The notes: generated by a model not told the origin, from the sequence alone. A stretch of 64,000 nucleotides of DNA from Gautieria morchelliformis (GCA_015179125.1 WHVA01000021.1:124001-188000); one strand, 5' to 3'; counted from the stretch's first letter, positions 1 through 10,600 are shown. Numbers and translations are program-made.

Positions 1-26
1 AAAAAAAAAAAAAGAAAAAAAAAAAA

Positions 27-776
27 GAGGATAAAAAAGCGAAAACTTATTGCAAGAAATGTCAGAAAAAAACACACCACAGGCTATGATGATGATCAAG
101 AAAGGTGGGAGGCAATAAGAGGAGCAGGCCAGGCTGAAAAGCAGTCAAAAAGTGGTTAAAAAAGCGAAAATGTTAGAAGAAATACCATGGAGAGAAGCTG
201 ATCCTAATAAATGTCAAAACAACACAAATATGATAGCATGACACACACCAGATGCAGCAATGGCAGACAGGAAAGGTGGGAAACACTGACAGGAGGAACC
301 TGGGCTGAAAATATGGCAAAAAGAGGATAAAAAAGCGAAAATTAGGGGAAGAAATGACAGATATGATAAGGAAAGAGCACACAGGAGGCAGTAGTGATGA
401 CCAAGAAAGGTGGAGGCAATGAGAGGAGTAACCTAAGCTGAAAAGAAGTCAAACAGAGATTAAAAAAGCGAAAATTATAGCAAGAAATAGCAATATTTAC
501 CATGGAGAGAAGCTGATTCTAATAAATATCAAAACATGATAGCAAGACACACACCAGATGCACCAATATTAGACAGGCAAGGTGAGAGGCATTGAGAGAG
601 GTGGCTGAAAAGAAGACAAAAAGAGGATAAAAAAGCGAAAATTATTGGAAGAAATGATAGATATTACAGGAAAAAAACACACCAGAGCCAGTAATGACCA
701 TCAAGAAAGGTGGGAGGCAATGAGAGGAGCAGCCTAGGGTGAAAAGAAGTCAAAAGAGGATAAAAAAGCGAAAATA
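27..776 (+). repeat. Higher-order A/T-rich tandem repeat, about 300-bp dimeric unit
   Basis: Six occurrences of the anchor AAAAAAGCGAAAA lie near 33, 159, 328, 462, 628 and 763. Spacing alternates between about 130 and about 167 bp, so alternate anchors are about 300 bp apart: two monomer types arranged as a dimer. Between anchors the sequence is recognisably repeated (GGTGGGAGGCAATGAGAGGA, GAGAGAAGCTGAT, ACACACCAGATGCA) but diverged. The tract begins with poly-A at the window edge, so its left boundary is unknown. No coding potential is evident; the short ORFs on either strand follow from base composition. Confidence 0.85.
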
Positions 777-876
777 TTAACAATATTTACCTGAGGGGAC
801 TGTAGAGAGACAGAGAGCCCCAATAAGATACACAGAAAGAGCCACACACAGAGAAAGCCAGTAGCAGACACAGAGA

Positions 877-936
877 GAGCCAGACAGAGAGCCAGACAGA
901 GAGCCAGACAGAGAGCCAGACAGAGAGCCAGACAGA
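877..936 (+). repeat. 12-bp minisatellite, five perfect units
   Basis: Five consecutive copies of GAGCCAGACAGA, flanked on both sides by degenerate CAGAGAGCCAGCAG-type sequence, making a purine-rich skewed tract from about 800 to 1030. Low-complexity Leu/Ser-rich ORFs on the minus strand are artefacts of the repeat. Confidence 0.95.
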
Positions 937-1280
937 GAGACAGCCAGCAACAGACAGAGAGCCAGCAGCATAGACAGAGAGCCAGCAGCAGACAGACAGA
1001 TCCAGCAGGCATAGAGACAGTGGGCAGAAGAGCCAGAGGTTGCCAGTTGGACCAGAGGAAATGGCAGCAGGAGGGTTGAGGGAAGGTGGGTGCGCGCGCG
1101 CAGCAACGTTGGACATGAACGGGTCATGTGACCAGGAACGCTGCTTGGTCGCTCAGTGCGTGGTTTGTTTGCGTCTTAGTCAGGATTATGTCAGGCTTAT
1201 GTCAGGATTATGTCAGTGGAGCGTGCTGTTTTCATATAGGGAGGCCCACAACCGCCCCCCCTAGAACTTTATACTATAGA
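937..1280. other. No gene seen
   Basis: Continuation of the degenerate purine-rich tract, then unique sequence with a CG-alternating patch (GCGCGCGC near 1092-1099) and a short direct repeat of TTATGTCAGG (around 1187-1215). I see no supported gene. Confidence 0.5.
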
Positions 1281-2062
1281 TAAGGAAAAATATGAGATAA
1301 CTAGAGGAATGTTTGAAAAGCCTTTCCCCAGTTATATTAACAGCATACAAATACTGTTAATTCCTCAAATGTGTTTTTACATGTTGTCAAGACAAAAAGA
1401 AAAGACTAGGGCTGGTTGAGCAGCCTTCCTTGGCTGGTTGAACAGCCGTTCCCCTACATGCTCGCACCCCCATGTCATGACCCATTTATTCTTGTATCAA
1501 GTTACCCCCATTTCCCCTTTTTATCCCTCCACCTCTATGTTTGCTCCATTCGCTCTTCGCCGGGTTTGCCGAATGACCATTCACTGCTCGCATCATTTGC
1601 CAGTAGCCACACCATCAAACATGATCGACATCCTTTAGCCAGTGTGATGGTTCATCACTGGCCCCATCATCCTCCTGATTCAACCCCCTTTGGTCGTTCC
1701 TATGGCCGGGATGCATTCGCAGGATGTCCTACCTGTAGATCATGTGGGATCGACCCAGCAGACCAAGAGTCCGTGCAGGGCAATGTGTATGCAGGTCGGA
1801 AGGTGTGTTTTCTTACATAGGTACCTTTGTCCTCTTTCCTCCCCATCGTTTCATGTTCGCACTCCTCCTTAGTTCTATTGTATATGTGTTTCATCTATTG
1901 TGTATCCTGACTGTGCACCCCTATCTGTTTTGGAACCCTTCAAGACTTTGGTGTTATTGCTGAGGCCTCTGTCTATCAGAACATGTTGTTTACACAACTA
2001 GTAGAATACCAATTCAATGCAGCAGCACAACTCTGGAAATAATTTAATATTTGTACCTTGGT
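1281..2062 (-). mobile_element. Fragment of an old LTR element (LTR end, internal piece, LTR start)
   Basis: Read on the minus strand, three blocks are visible. 2062-1924 is a diverged copy of plus-strand 23742-23880 (candidate LTR end). 1923-1459 is an internal piece also found at about 6440-6910. 1458-1281 is a nearly identical copy of plus-strand 16089-16266 (candidate LTR start, beginning TGTAGGGG). This order fits 5' LTR end, short internal region, 3' LTR start of a family whose LTR I infer at 16089-23878. The internal piece is only about 465 bp and carries no recognisable domain, so this is either a deletion derivative or a small non-autonomous element. Confidence 0.5.
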
Positions 2063-2310
2063 GTCAAGATTGGTTTTTAGGCATTAATATTGTGTATTAG
2101 TGAGCACAGCGAATGCCCAAATAGCTTGTGTGAAGGACTGTGTATCGTGTACCTAAAGCACCAGGCTGAAAAAAGCGATTTTGAACTTTTCAAGTTCCGC
2201 TACTAGAGTCCTCCAGTTTCTCTACACAACCTAATGGATAGTCTAGTCTGACAATATTCGTATCGCAATTTAACCTGTATGGATGTCTTTTTCTGTGGTT
2301 ACATGTATAA

Positions 2311-4060
2311 TTGATAATTGAGGTAACCTTACTCCGGTATGGCGGCCAGGTCGAATGTTATGCAGGCTTGGAAAGCCCATTACCGAGGCTTGTGCAAGAA
2401 GAGTCTCCCCAATTTGCTGGCTTCTCATCCATTCCATCGTCTTTCATCTCCAGAGCGAGCCCACTCCCTTTGGTCCATTTGCTTGCAGAACACGCGAAGG
2501 CCCTCTGGTCGGCATTTTCCAAACATCCGCCACTGTCTGACCAGGCATCAATGGTATGTAGTTGACTTTGATCGCTCGAGAAAGTCAAACTATTCACATT
2601 CTCATATTGAATGCGCTGCAGGCGGATGGCTTCAGACCATACTGGATGGATTGGAAGAAGGATACGTCGTCGAGCCTTGGGACTAGATGCGTTCTTCGTC
2701 TCAACGCGAAATGCATCAGAAAGATTTTATTCACATTTCACGCGAACTCGATCATTTGCAGGCAACTTGGTATATTCATTGTAGATAAACTTCGCCTTTG
2801 GGATATCACAAGAGTCGAAATATGCACGTGCCGCCTGGTGATGTACATCCCGAGTTTTATCCTTGAGCTACTCGCCCTCCGGCTGCAGGCTGATTACTCA
2901 TCATGGACCTGTGAGCGGCACCATCACACACTGTGATGCTTCCTGTCTGCTCATATTGTCCTTTATTCACAGCCGCAGAAATGTCACCTTCTCGTATATA
3001 TGCTTGAGATCGGCGGCCAACTGTCATAGTACAGTACAGGTCAGTTAGTACTTATGGACATCTTAATTTCCGGTCTACATCTCGACTGGCTAGGACTAAG
3101 GTCTCTGCAGGCTTCAACTTCAGGCCCGCTCCCATGTCCTTCTTTGAACATGAGCTTCCTTTTGATTATTTTACCTGGTCATGTTCCACTGAATTAATGC
3201 CAAGTAGAATTTCTATACTGAAGTGATCCATGCACGGCATGCTAGATACGGTTTTGCCCGTCTTCTTCCATCACATCACGGTCCAGCCTGGATACTGTGG
3301 GGATTCCTGCTAGGGGCGCAACAAGTTTTTAGACTCTGTTTTGTCTTGGTTTGGCTTCTGTGGCCTCATCCACATGCGCCTCTTCCGATCGTTGGCGAAT
3401 GAGGAGTATCTGTCACGTCATGAACCCTGAGAAGAGAAGAGCAATGCCTTTATGACTGCTCGCTGTTTTTAATCAGCAGTCACAGGCTATAAGAAGTGCC
3501 CAAATACTTTGAATTGCCCTCGATGTCGAGTCTCGCAGAGGTTGGAGCCTTGTGTCGGGCCATTTTTGGAAATCAAATTGCTGCGGTAGGTATTCGCTGA
3601 GTGCTGAAGCTTTTTGCGCTGACCAGAATCCTGTAGAGCTTTGACCGTTCCCCTAATGAATCCTTATTTCAAGTTGCCAGCATTGTCATTCTGGTGGGCA
3701 TGAGATGTGTATGTAAAATTAGACACTGTGAACCAGATTTATGCTTACCTCCTGACTATCAAATTGGAGCTTGAGCTTGTATGGGAACACGGTGGAATGC
3801 GCCTCTACCTGTTAACCCGCTATAATAGTGTGCTTGTCTAGTTGTTGATGTTGGCGTTTTGGGCGCTGTCTTCAATTGGCTGGATCGTTTAGACTGACAT
3901 CATCCATATGAATCCCGGGACATATGAAAACCCTGATGGCTATGATGCGAGTCCTTCTGGTGGAGAGACAAAGATAATTACTTATGAGATACTTATGCCC
4001 GAACGATTCCTGAACGGTCGAGTGTATCGGGCATGGGACCAGGGGGAAAGGTCACAGGTA
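2311..4060 (+). other. Possible decayed or multi-exon unrecognised gene
   Basis: Several open stretches have a coding look and plausible splice borders. One runs through 2320-2553 and ends at a GTATGT donor after ...SDQASM. It would join in phase to a stretch opening after CTGCAG at 2623 (ADGFRPYWMDWKKD). Another covers about 3107-3190 (FRPAPMSFFEHELPFDYF). A 168-base open stretch at about 3893-4060 (MNPGTYENPDGYD... ending in FLNGRVYRAWDQ) stops at a CAG/GTATGT donor. I do not recognise the protein and cannot connect all pieces in one frame, so it may be a live gene with many introns, a pseudogene, or a coincidence. No start or stop is assigned. Confidence 0.3.
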
Positions 4061-4370
4061 TGTTGCAGCTATTTCTTCATATAGCCTTACAATACTATAT
4101 ATTGTGGATTAGCTCCTTTGGATGGGGTTGACGGTGCGTGTGTTAGCCAGCTGGTGACTGGTCAACTCACGACTGTCAGACAGCGTCTGCCCCGGTGCAT
4201 ACTTTGCAGAATGTTGTACATACAGCTTAGCTTAATTGAGGTCGTCGCAGAATTTACCCAGTGACTGATGCATCGGTCAGCGCTGTATATTATATATTAT
4301 ATATACCGCGGCACGGCTCATTGATTCTGGGGCTTCATGTTTCTCGCAACGACTCTGTCAGGGTTCACGC

Positions 4371-4512
4371 ATTTCCTTCCACAAGTTTCTATTTCCTTCC
4401 ATGAGTTTCCGTTACCTTCCGTCAGTTTCCATAACCTTCTGTCACATTCTGTCACACTCTGTCACATGTCACATTCCGTCACCTTCCGTAACCTTCTACA
4501 AGTTTCCGTCTC
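4371..4512 (+). repeat. Degenerate 10-bp tandem repeat (TTCYGTCACA-like)
   Basis: About a dozen short units such as TTCCGTCAGT, TTCCATAACC, TTCTGTCACA, CTCTGTCACA and TTCCGTAACC follow each other at roughly 10-bp spacing, with small phase slips. This is close to one helical turn. Short ORFs over it (Ser/His/Phe-rich) are composition artefacts. Confidence 0.7.
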
Positions 4513-4582
4513 CCCTATTATGTAAACCTTGCCAGCGCTATAAGACTGTAGCCCGTGTGGTGGCGTTTCCTCAGCTTGATCT

Positions 4583-4662
4583 CTGAGGATACCCACTACA
4601 CAGGCAAGTCCCCATGTATCTATCGTTGGTAGAGTTATAACCTGAGGATACCCACTACACAG
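4583..4662 (+). repeat. 21-bp direct repeat just upstream of a gypsy gag relic
   Basis: A 21-base sequence beginning CTGAGGATACCC and ending TACACAG occurs at 4583-4603 and again, identically, at 4642-4662. The second copy ends immediately before the leader of the gag relic, so this could be the 3' edge of a 5' LTR with a small internal duplication. I could not find the other LTR boundary. Confidence 0.55.
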
Positions 4663-4758
4663 TTGGTCATTGTCCTAGTATCGGCTCTTATCTCCTTGAG
4701 TATCTTTGGTTGTGGCTTCGTCATTAGTGTTGCCCTCACAGAAGATCAAGCTCATAGG

Positions 4759-5150
4759 ATGACCCCACACACTTTTCTTAACCAGCCTTCATCTCAGCCT
4801 ATGGCAGACCAACTCCCAGATGCATACTGGGACTCCCTGGGTGACCATGGGCCATTTCTTCGAGGCCTCCTTTCCAGCCAAGCACAGCAGCTGCAGCAAC
4901 TTCAACTGCAGAATCAGGAACTGCACAGTCAGATTGTTAACGTTCACGACCACTTAGCCAATGCTGCCGCCAACGCTGCTGTTGCTGCTGCTCAAGCCCT
5001 TGCGCCCTCAGTACCTCACAGTGTCCCTCCATCTACTCGCTCTATCAAAGCAGCGGAACCGGAGAAGTTCAATGGAGACCGTGCAGAGACTGAAGGGTTT
5101 ATCAGGTCTATCAGATTGTCCATTGCTGTCCAGTCGAAGAGAGTTTGCCT
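4759..5150 (+). pseudogene. Ty3/gypsy gag N-terminal fragment
   Basis: An ATG at 4759 opens a gag-like N terminus: a polar start, a Gln/Leu-rich heptad stretch (SQAQQLQQLQLQNQELHSQI) likely to form a coiled coil, an Ala-rich segment, then the conserved lead-in to the gag core (KAAEPEKFNGDRAETEGFI). Gag proteins of this kind run a few hundred residues further; here homology ends at about 5135-5160, where sequence from the opposite strand of the same element class begins. It lies directly after the 21-bp repeat that may mark the LTR edge. The gene is a truncated relic inside an internally inverted element. Confidence 0.75.
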
Positions 5151-5179
5151 GGAAGGTTCTGTGAAGTTCTGAAATCTCT

Positions 5180-6030
5180 GGAAGGGGAGGGACATATATG
5201 TGGCTGCTGAGATACACTGAGGTGCCTCTGGGTTCTGCCGGTGAAATTCTTTAACGAGTCGCTTTGCCCCAGAGACATCTTTCGCTGGTAGCCAGAGATC
5301 GTCGGCAGCTCCATAGCCCTTCCAGCGCACGAGATACTCCAACCTTCCACGGAACATCCTGCTGTCTAGAATCCTTTCAACTTCATATTCTTCGGCTCCA
5401 TCCCGTATGACAGGGGGGGGTGGTGGAGGGGCATGACGTTCAAGGATTGGGTCATCTTCATATGGCCGAAGCAGGACGACAGAGAACACTGGATGTGTGC
5501 GACCAAAGGATGTAGGAAGATTTAGACCATAGGCATTTCGTGAGACCACCTTATTAACAGTGTAGGGGCCTAGCCACTTGTGGTCTAGCTTCTTCATTGG
5601 GCGAGTGGTTGTGATGTTTTGTGCATTGAGCCAGACCTTGTCACCAAGCTTATAAACTGGGGCTGCTTTATGGTGCACGTCATAGAAGCGTGCCATGTCC
5701 TCTGCTGCCTTGGACAGGGCCGAACGAGCTTCTCTTGTGGCCGCTTCCATCTGTGTTGTGAACTCATCCAGGGCCTCAAGTCGAGTTTCCCGGACTGGTT
5801 CCAGTCCCAGCCTTGGATGTTGGCCACTGTCCAACATGAAGGGTGTAGTCTGGGTTGAGGCATGGATTCGGTTGTTATAGGCAAACTCGGCCAAGGATAT
5901 CCATTCAAACCAATCATCCTGACGCTGGTTGACGAATAGTCGAAGGTATTGCTCAATCTCCTGATTAACCCTTTCAGTCTGTCCATCAGTTTGGGGGTGA
6001 TAAGCAGTAGAGGCAGCGACTTTGACACCA
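5180..6030 (-). pseudogene. Gypsy integrase C-terminal half with chromodomain, inverted
   Basis: On the minus strand from about 6030 the frame shows the end of the integrase core (AYHPQTDGQTERVNQEIEQY, with the third acidic residue Glu in QTERVNQ), then LAEFAYNN, the GPY/F module (KWLGPYTVNKVVSRNAYGL, GRTHPVFSV) and a chromodomain (EYEVERILDSRMFRGRLEYL, VRWKGYG). Chromodomains of Tf1/sushi-type elements target integration to marked chromatin. The frame runs on antisense into the gag fragment, which marks an inversion junction. Its missing N-terminal half lies on the opposite strand at 6031-6426. Confidence 0.85.
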
Positions 6031-6426
6031 AGAAGTTTGTTCAGTTACTAGTTGCTCGGAGTTACTGGTGGCCTGGGATGGGACGTTACATTGCAAAATA
6101 CGTGAAGGCCTGTGACCTGTGCAACCGGACAAAAACCTTCCCTGCTTCTCCCATTGGCAAGCTTCTACCAAACCGTATCCCAGACCGTAGATGGCAGGTT
6201 ATGTCTGTTGACTTGATCGTAGAACTGCCTACCAGTCATGGCTATGATGCTCTCCTTGTTGTCGTCGATCGCCTCTCAAAGCGTGCACATGTCATTCCCA
6301 CCACTTCAGATGTAACTTCGGTGGGAGTTGCCCGACTCTTCCGTGATCATGTTTGGAAACTTCATGGGCTCCTTGAAGAAATCATCAGTGATCGAGGCAC
6401 ACAGTTCATCTCCCAGTTCATGCGTG
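6031..6426 (+). pseudogene. Gypsy integrase N-terminal half (zinc-binding and DDE core start)
   Basis: Plus-strand frame with the integrase zinc-binding region (ARSYWWPGMGRYIAKYVKAC, DLCNRTK) and the first two catalytic aspartates of the DDE core (MSVDLIVELP and IISDRGTQF). It stops at FMRE at 6426, almost exactly where the minus-strand half at 6030 resumes, so one integrase has been cut and its halves now lie head to head. The base pair 6030/6031 is a rearrangement junction. Confidence 0.85.
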
Positions 6427-6958
6427 AACATGCGAATGGAAACTACTTATAGTGAATGCTCGTATGGTATCAGCGAATAGGAAAGAGGTGCAAACATGAA
6501 ACGATGGGGAGGAAAGAGGGCGAAGGCACCTATGTACTAAAACATGCCTTGAGAACTGCATACATGTTACCCTGCATGGACTCTTCGTCTGCTGGGTTGG
6601 TCCCACACGATCTACAGGTAGGACGTCCCGCGAATGCATTCTGGCCATAGGAACACCTAAAGGGGGTTGAGATGATGGGACAGTGAGGAACCATCAAGCC
6701 GGGTAAAGGATGTCGATCGTGTTTGATGGCGTGCCTGCTGGCGAATGATGCGAGCAGTGAATAACTGTTCGGCAAATGCAGCGAAGCGCAAATGGAGTGA
6801 AGATAGAGGAGGCATGGTCGAAGGGAAGGGCAAAAACAAGTGAACACGGAGGAGGAGTGGTGAAAGGGAAAATAGTGATAGCTGGGTACAAGAAATAAAC
6901 GAGTCATGACAGAACCCCTGTTGACACCCTTATAGCTGAGGACCATCACGAGGTTATA
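6427..6958 (+). repeat. Dispersed repeat, inverted copy of 1459-1923
   Basis: About 440 bp (clearest from 6480 to 6905) match the reverse complement of the internal block at 1459-1923 with scattered substitutions: for example GAAACGATGGGGAGGAAAGA, GACTCTT.GTCTGCTGGGT and the run around TGATCGACATCCTTTA. No domain is recognisable in any frame. It abuts the truncated integrase relic at 6426. Confidence 0.8.
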
Positions 6959-7843
6959 ACATGTCACCCCCACCCAGCGGATGGAGCTGACTTGATAGAC
7001 TGTCACCCTCACTCCGTGGATGGAGCTGACTTTAAAAACCGTCGCCCCTGCTCCACGGATGAAGCAGACTTGACAGCCCATTGCCCCCCCTCTGCAGGTG
7101 GAGATGACACAACTGACTGTCACCACCACTCTGTGAATGATGCTGACGCTGGTGACGACAACGTCGATACACACCCACCTGGTAAATCTAGGCATGTACG
7201 CAGACCCTCGCCAACAATGTTGGATCAAGAAAATGACCCATATTGACAGTTCATGATCGGTATCCTAGACAATATGGACTTGAAGTCATTGCGTGAGATG
7301 ATAAAGGATCACGCATGTCACATGTCTCAATACACCAAAGTGAATAACGCTGCTACGTCCGAATTGACCACACCTTTGATGTCACAGAAATATAAGTCAA
7401 CACCTCGGGTGACACCCAGATTGTTCACAGCACAGAAAGAGAAGTGGAGGGCGCGTGACTTGAGCTCACAGGATACAATGTCAACAATAGACGTACAGAC
7501 AATCAACTCCAAAACTGATGAGCTGCTCACTCAACAGCTCCATGTAGAGCTCAACAACGCTGACCCCGATGACCCTGCTAAAGAAAATATGCACCATAAG
7601 ATGGCAAGTGTCCGCCTGGGGGTTTATCAGCTCAGAGAGTTGAAACCAGGTAATAGGGAAACAGCAACAACCACTTACCCACTCTTGACCCATGCCATGG
7701 ACCAGATCCTGGTCCAAAGCTACTTGGCAAATGTCTTCAATAGCAGAATGACCAACCACCCCACACACCGACAATCCGAGATGGACGTGTCCTCGGCTAA
7801 ATCCAGGAACTCACCTAGTGTATACAAAACCAAAGTACTTTGA
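6959..7843 (+). pseudogene. Unrecognised ORF with five 13-residue tandem repeats, broken by one stop
   Basis: One frame stays open from about 6950 to 7843 except for a single TGA at 7244-7246. Its first part is five tandem 39-bp units (about 6962-7155) coding 13-residue repeats: TCHPHPADGADLI, DCHPHSVDGADFK, NRRPCSTDEADLT, AHCPPSAGGDDTT and DCHHHSVNDADAG. The second part, after the stop, opens with an ATG at 7253 and codes 196 polar residues (MIGILDNMDLKSLREMIKDH...) ending in KVL. I do not recognise the family. It sits between two retroelement relics, so it may be cargo or an internal ORF of an uncharacterised element. Whether the stop is real, read through, or spliced out cannot be told from sequence alone. 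Confidence 0.45.
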
Positions 7844-7879
7844 AAGAAAGCTTATTGTAAGAAATTGAAAGAGAGACTG

Positions 7880-8306
7880 TGTAAGGGCAACCCTGGCTGG
7901 TTGTGGAGATCACACTACCACACAACTGACAAGGGGAAATCCAAAGAGAAAAGTCTAAGGACCCCCAATGTCAGCGAGCCCGTATTATACTACGCTGCGC
8001 AGCCAGGGACAACACTTGGCACCTGCCATCAACCCTGCATCTCCCTGACCACCCTGACCCTTGATCGACCCTTGATGCCACCTATTACGCGAGTCGCTTG
8101 ATTTCCGACACTGTTCCGAGAGTGGAAGTCGGAAATTGGAGTGGAACTGGCGAGGCGAACAGAACTGGTGGAAGTTCTCCCAGAAGCGGAATCATTTCCG
8201 AAAGCGGAGGCGGAGATGGAATCGGAACCGGAAGCGGAGTCGGAAATAGAGTCGGAACTGGGTGTGGTGTCGGAACTGGAAATGGAAAACAGGGTGTCCC
8301 CTGACA
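7880..8306 (-). repeat. 3' LTR of Gypsy-B
   Basis: The reverse complement starts TGTCAGGGGACACC (8306) and ends GGTTGCCCTTACA (7880), as in the 498-bp LTRs of Gypsy-A. It is 427 bp, lacking one unit of a tandem duplication in the TTCCG-rich U3 part and one of two copies of a TTTCCCCTTGTCAG-bearing segment. The TATA-like element and the predicted transcript start (AGACTTTTCT) are conserved. Confidence 0.9.
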
Positions 8307-10349
8307 TCACCCCCCCTCTAGCGTGCTGCGTCCTCGAAGCACGGGACACGAGGGATTGAAATGCCAGTGAGCGGATTCGGCGGGGGGCACCGGGGTGTGT
8401 CCTATATAACTCACGGAGTTTGTCTGGAGCGGAAACATCTGGCTCCGGGACCCACGAATTCTCCTCGTACCCATACCCTTCCCATTTCACAAGGAATTGG
8501 AGTCGTCCTCGCACAAACCGGCTGTCCAGGATCCGTTCCACCACATAGTGCTCTTCCCCATCTACGATTTCCGGCGGAGGTGGCGGACGAGCCTTCCGAC
8601 CTGGAATTGGGTCCTCAGGCATAGGGAGTAACTTCACCACATTGAAGACGGGGTGGAGGCGGGACATGGACATCGGAAGTCGGAGGCGGTATGCATTCCG
8701 TCCAACCCTCCACGTCACTGTGAAGGGCCCAAGGTAGCGGTGGGCAAGCTTCTGCGAAGGGTGTGTGGTGCGGATGTCACTTGCATCTAGGTACACCTTG
8801 TCTCCAACTTGGTACTCTGGGGCAGGAACTCGGCGTTGGTTGTAGTACCTTGCCATGTCATCCTTGGCCTTCGCAAGGGCTGACTTGGCTTCCGAAAGGG
8901 TGGAGTCCATGCGGTCCCGGAACTCATTGACCGTCTCAAGTCGGGAGTCAGCCCCGCGTGGCTCGAAGCCCATCCGCGGGTGTCGTCCGGAGTCAAGCAT
9001 GAAGGGAGTCTGTTGTGTGGCGGAATGTACATGGTTGTTGTATTGGAATTCTGCCAGTGGAAGTAACTCATCCCAGTCATCCTGCCTCTCATTGACAAAG
9101 AGGCGGAGATATTGCTCCAACTCCTGATTGACCCGTTCCGTCTGTCCGTCACCCTGCGGATGGTATGCTGTGGTGGTAGCCAGCTTTATGCCGAGCAGGC
9201 GGTACAGCTCCTGAGTCAGTTCCGTGACAAACTGCGGACCTCGGTCGGAAACAACTTGTTTCGGGAGCCCATGCAACTTCCAGACATGTGCAAGGAACAG
9301 GCGGGCCGCTCCGAGGGCTGTGATCGTCGTGTGCATCGGAATGAAGTGGGACACCTTGCTTACAGAATCCACGATGTTCATGATCGCGTCGTAGCCATGA
9401 GACTCTGGGAGTTCAACGATGAAGTCGACACTGATGGTGTCCCAGCGGGATTCGGGAATCGGGAGCGGAACAAGTTCTCCGACGGGCGGATGTTGTTGTG
9501 CTTTGGTTCGGAGACAAAGGTCACATGTCTTCACATACTGTCCAATGTAGCGGGACATCTGGGGCCACCAGTAATTCCGAGCCACTAACTCCAGCGTCTT
9601 CCACCTGCCAGCATGCCCAGCGACCCGTGTGTCATGGTGCTGGGACACGATGCGGCGGCGGAGGTCCGCCCCACCTGGAACGTAGACCTTGCCTCTGAAG
9701 TGGAGCAGTCCATCACGTTCCGACCATTCCGCTGCCCGTACAGACCGTGAGTTCCCTTTCCGAAGTTCCTCCACTGCCTTCACCACCGACTCCTCCTTCT
9801 CTCCATTCCGGTACTGCCTCCGGATATCCCGGAGCATTTCCGCTTCCACCCCAACTGCAGTCACTCCCTCTAGGGCATGGATTGGAAAGAGACTTGGGCG
9901 GAGCAGTGTCATATCCGCGTTGTCCCCACTTCCGCTTCCATGATCCGCATGGCGGGATAGGGCATCAGGCTTGCCCATGGTGCGGCCGGGCCGGTGGTGG
10001 AGCATGAAGTCGAACCGGGACAGGTGTAGGGACCACCGTGCTTGTCGTCGGTTCAACTTCTTAGACGTGCAGAAATACTCGAGGTTCTTGTGGTCTGTCC
10101 AGATCTCAAATGGGGATAGAGTACCCTCGAGGAAGTGTCGCCACTCCTCCAGCGCTTGGATGATTGCCAGCATCTCCTTGTCATGGATCTCATAGTTCCG
10201 CTCGACCGGACTAAGGCTCTTAGAGAAGAAGGCAATCGTATGCCACCCCGCACCATCTTCCGGTGACTGTTGTGACAAGACCGCTCCGGTAGCTGTGTCG
10301 GAAGAATCCGCCTCGACTCGGTAAGGGCAAGAGTCGTCGGGAAAGATCA
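8029..10349 (-). pseudogene. Gypsy-B pol 3' part: RNase H, integrase, chromodomain
   Basis: Reading down from 10349: RNase H (YRVEADSSDTATGAVLSQQS, then NYEIHDKEMLAI, with DHKNLEYF), integrase zinc finger (HHDTRVAGHAGRW... CDLCLRTK), DDE core (SVDFIVELP, VSDRGPQFV, DGQTERVNQ), GPF/Y module (RYLGPFTVTWRVGRNAYRL) and chromodomain (HYVVERILDSRFVRGRLQFL, VKWEGYG). The frame crosses the polypurine tract near 8307-8320 and continues into the LTR as a Ser-rich tail, ending at 8029. The upstream RT domain is in the same frame once the nested insertion is removed, so the break at 10349 is caused by the insertion alone. Confidence 0.92.
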
Positions 10350-10564
10350 TGTAAAGGATGTCGATCTTAAGGCCTTGTATCACAAGGGCACAACAGAACT
10401 TGACCAATGAGTGGTATTCTGAATGCTATGTAGTGACCGGTAAGAGTAAGATGCGATGGGGGCCGCTGGCCGGTTCCCACGCATAAACTATACAGTGGGT
10501 CCCTAAGGGGCCCACTGGGACTATGTAATAACTAATGTACATGTAGATACACAGGTTATTTACA
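10350..10564 (-). repeat. 3' LTR of the gag-protease element
   Basis: 215 bp, beginning TGTAAATAACCTGTGT on the minus strand and ending CATCCTTTACA. It contains a hairpin-forming AGTGGGTCCC...GGGGCCCACT segment. It differs from the 5' LTR at four sites (three transitions, one transversion). Confidence 0.95.
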
Positions 10565-10600
10565 CCCTCCCCCTCTATAGATAACTATAGGGGTTAACTA

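Noticed and set aside
877..936. CRISPR-like array
   Set aside because: Units are contiguous and have no spacers, and the sequence is eukaryotic; none of the other repeats has a repeat-spacer pattern either.
734..1127. Leu/Ser-rich ORFs on the minus strand over the minisatellite
   Set aside because: They arise from the 12-bp repeat (CTCTGTCTGGCT reads as Leu-Ala/Ser-Gly repeats) in all frames and have no conserved features.
1416..1820. 134-codon ORF sharing its first residues with the Gypsy-B RT frame
   Set aside because: The shared start comes from the LTR-like repeat common to 1281-1458 and 16089-16266, not from a common protein; the rest has no homology.
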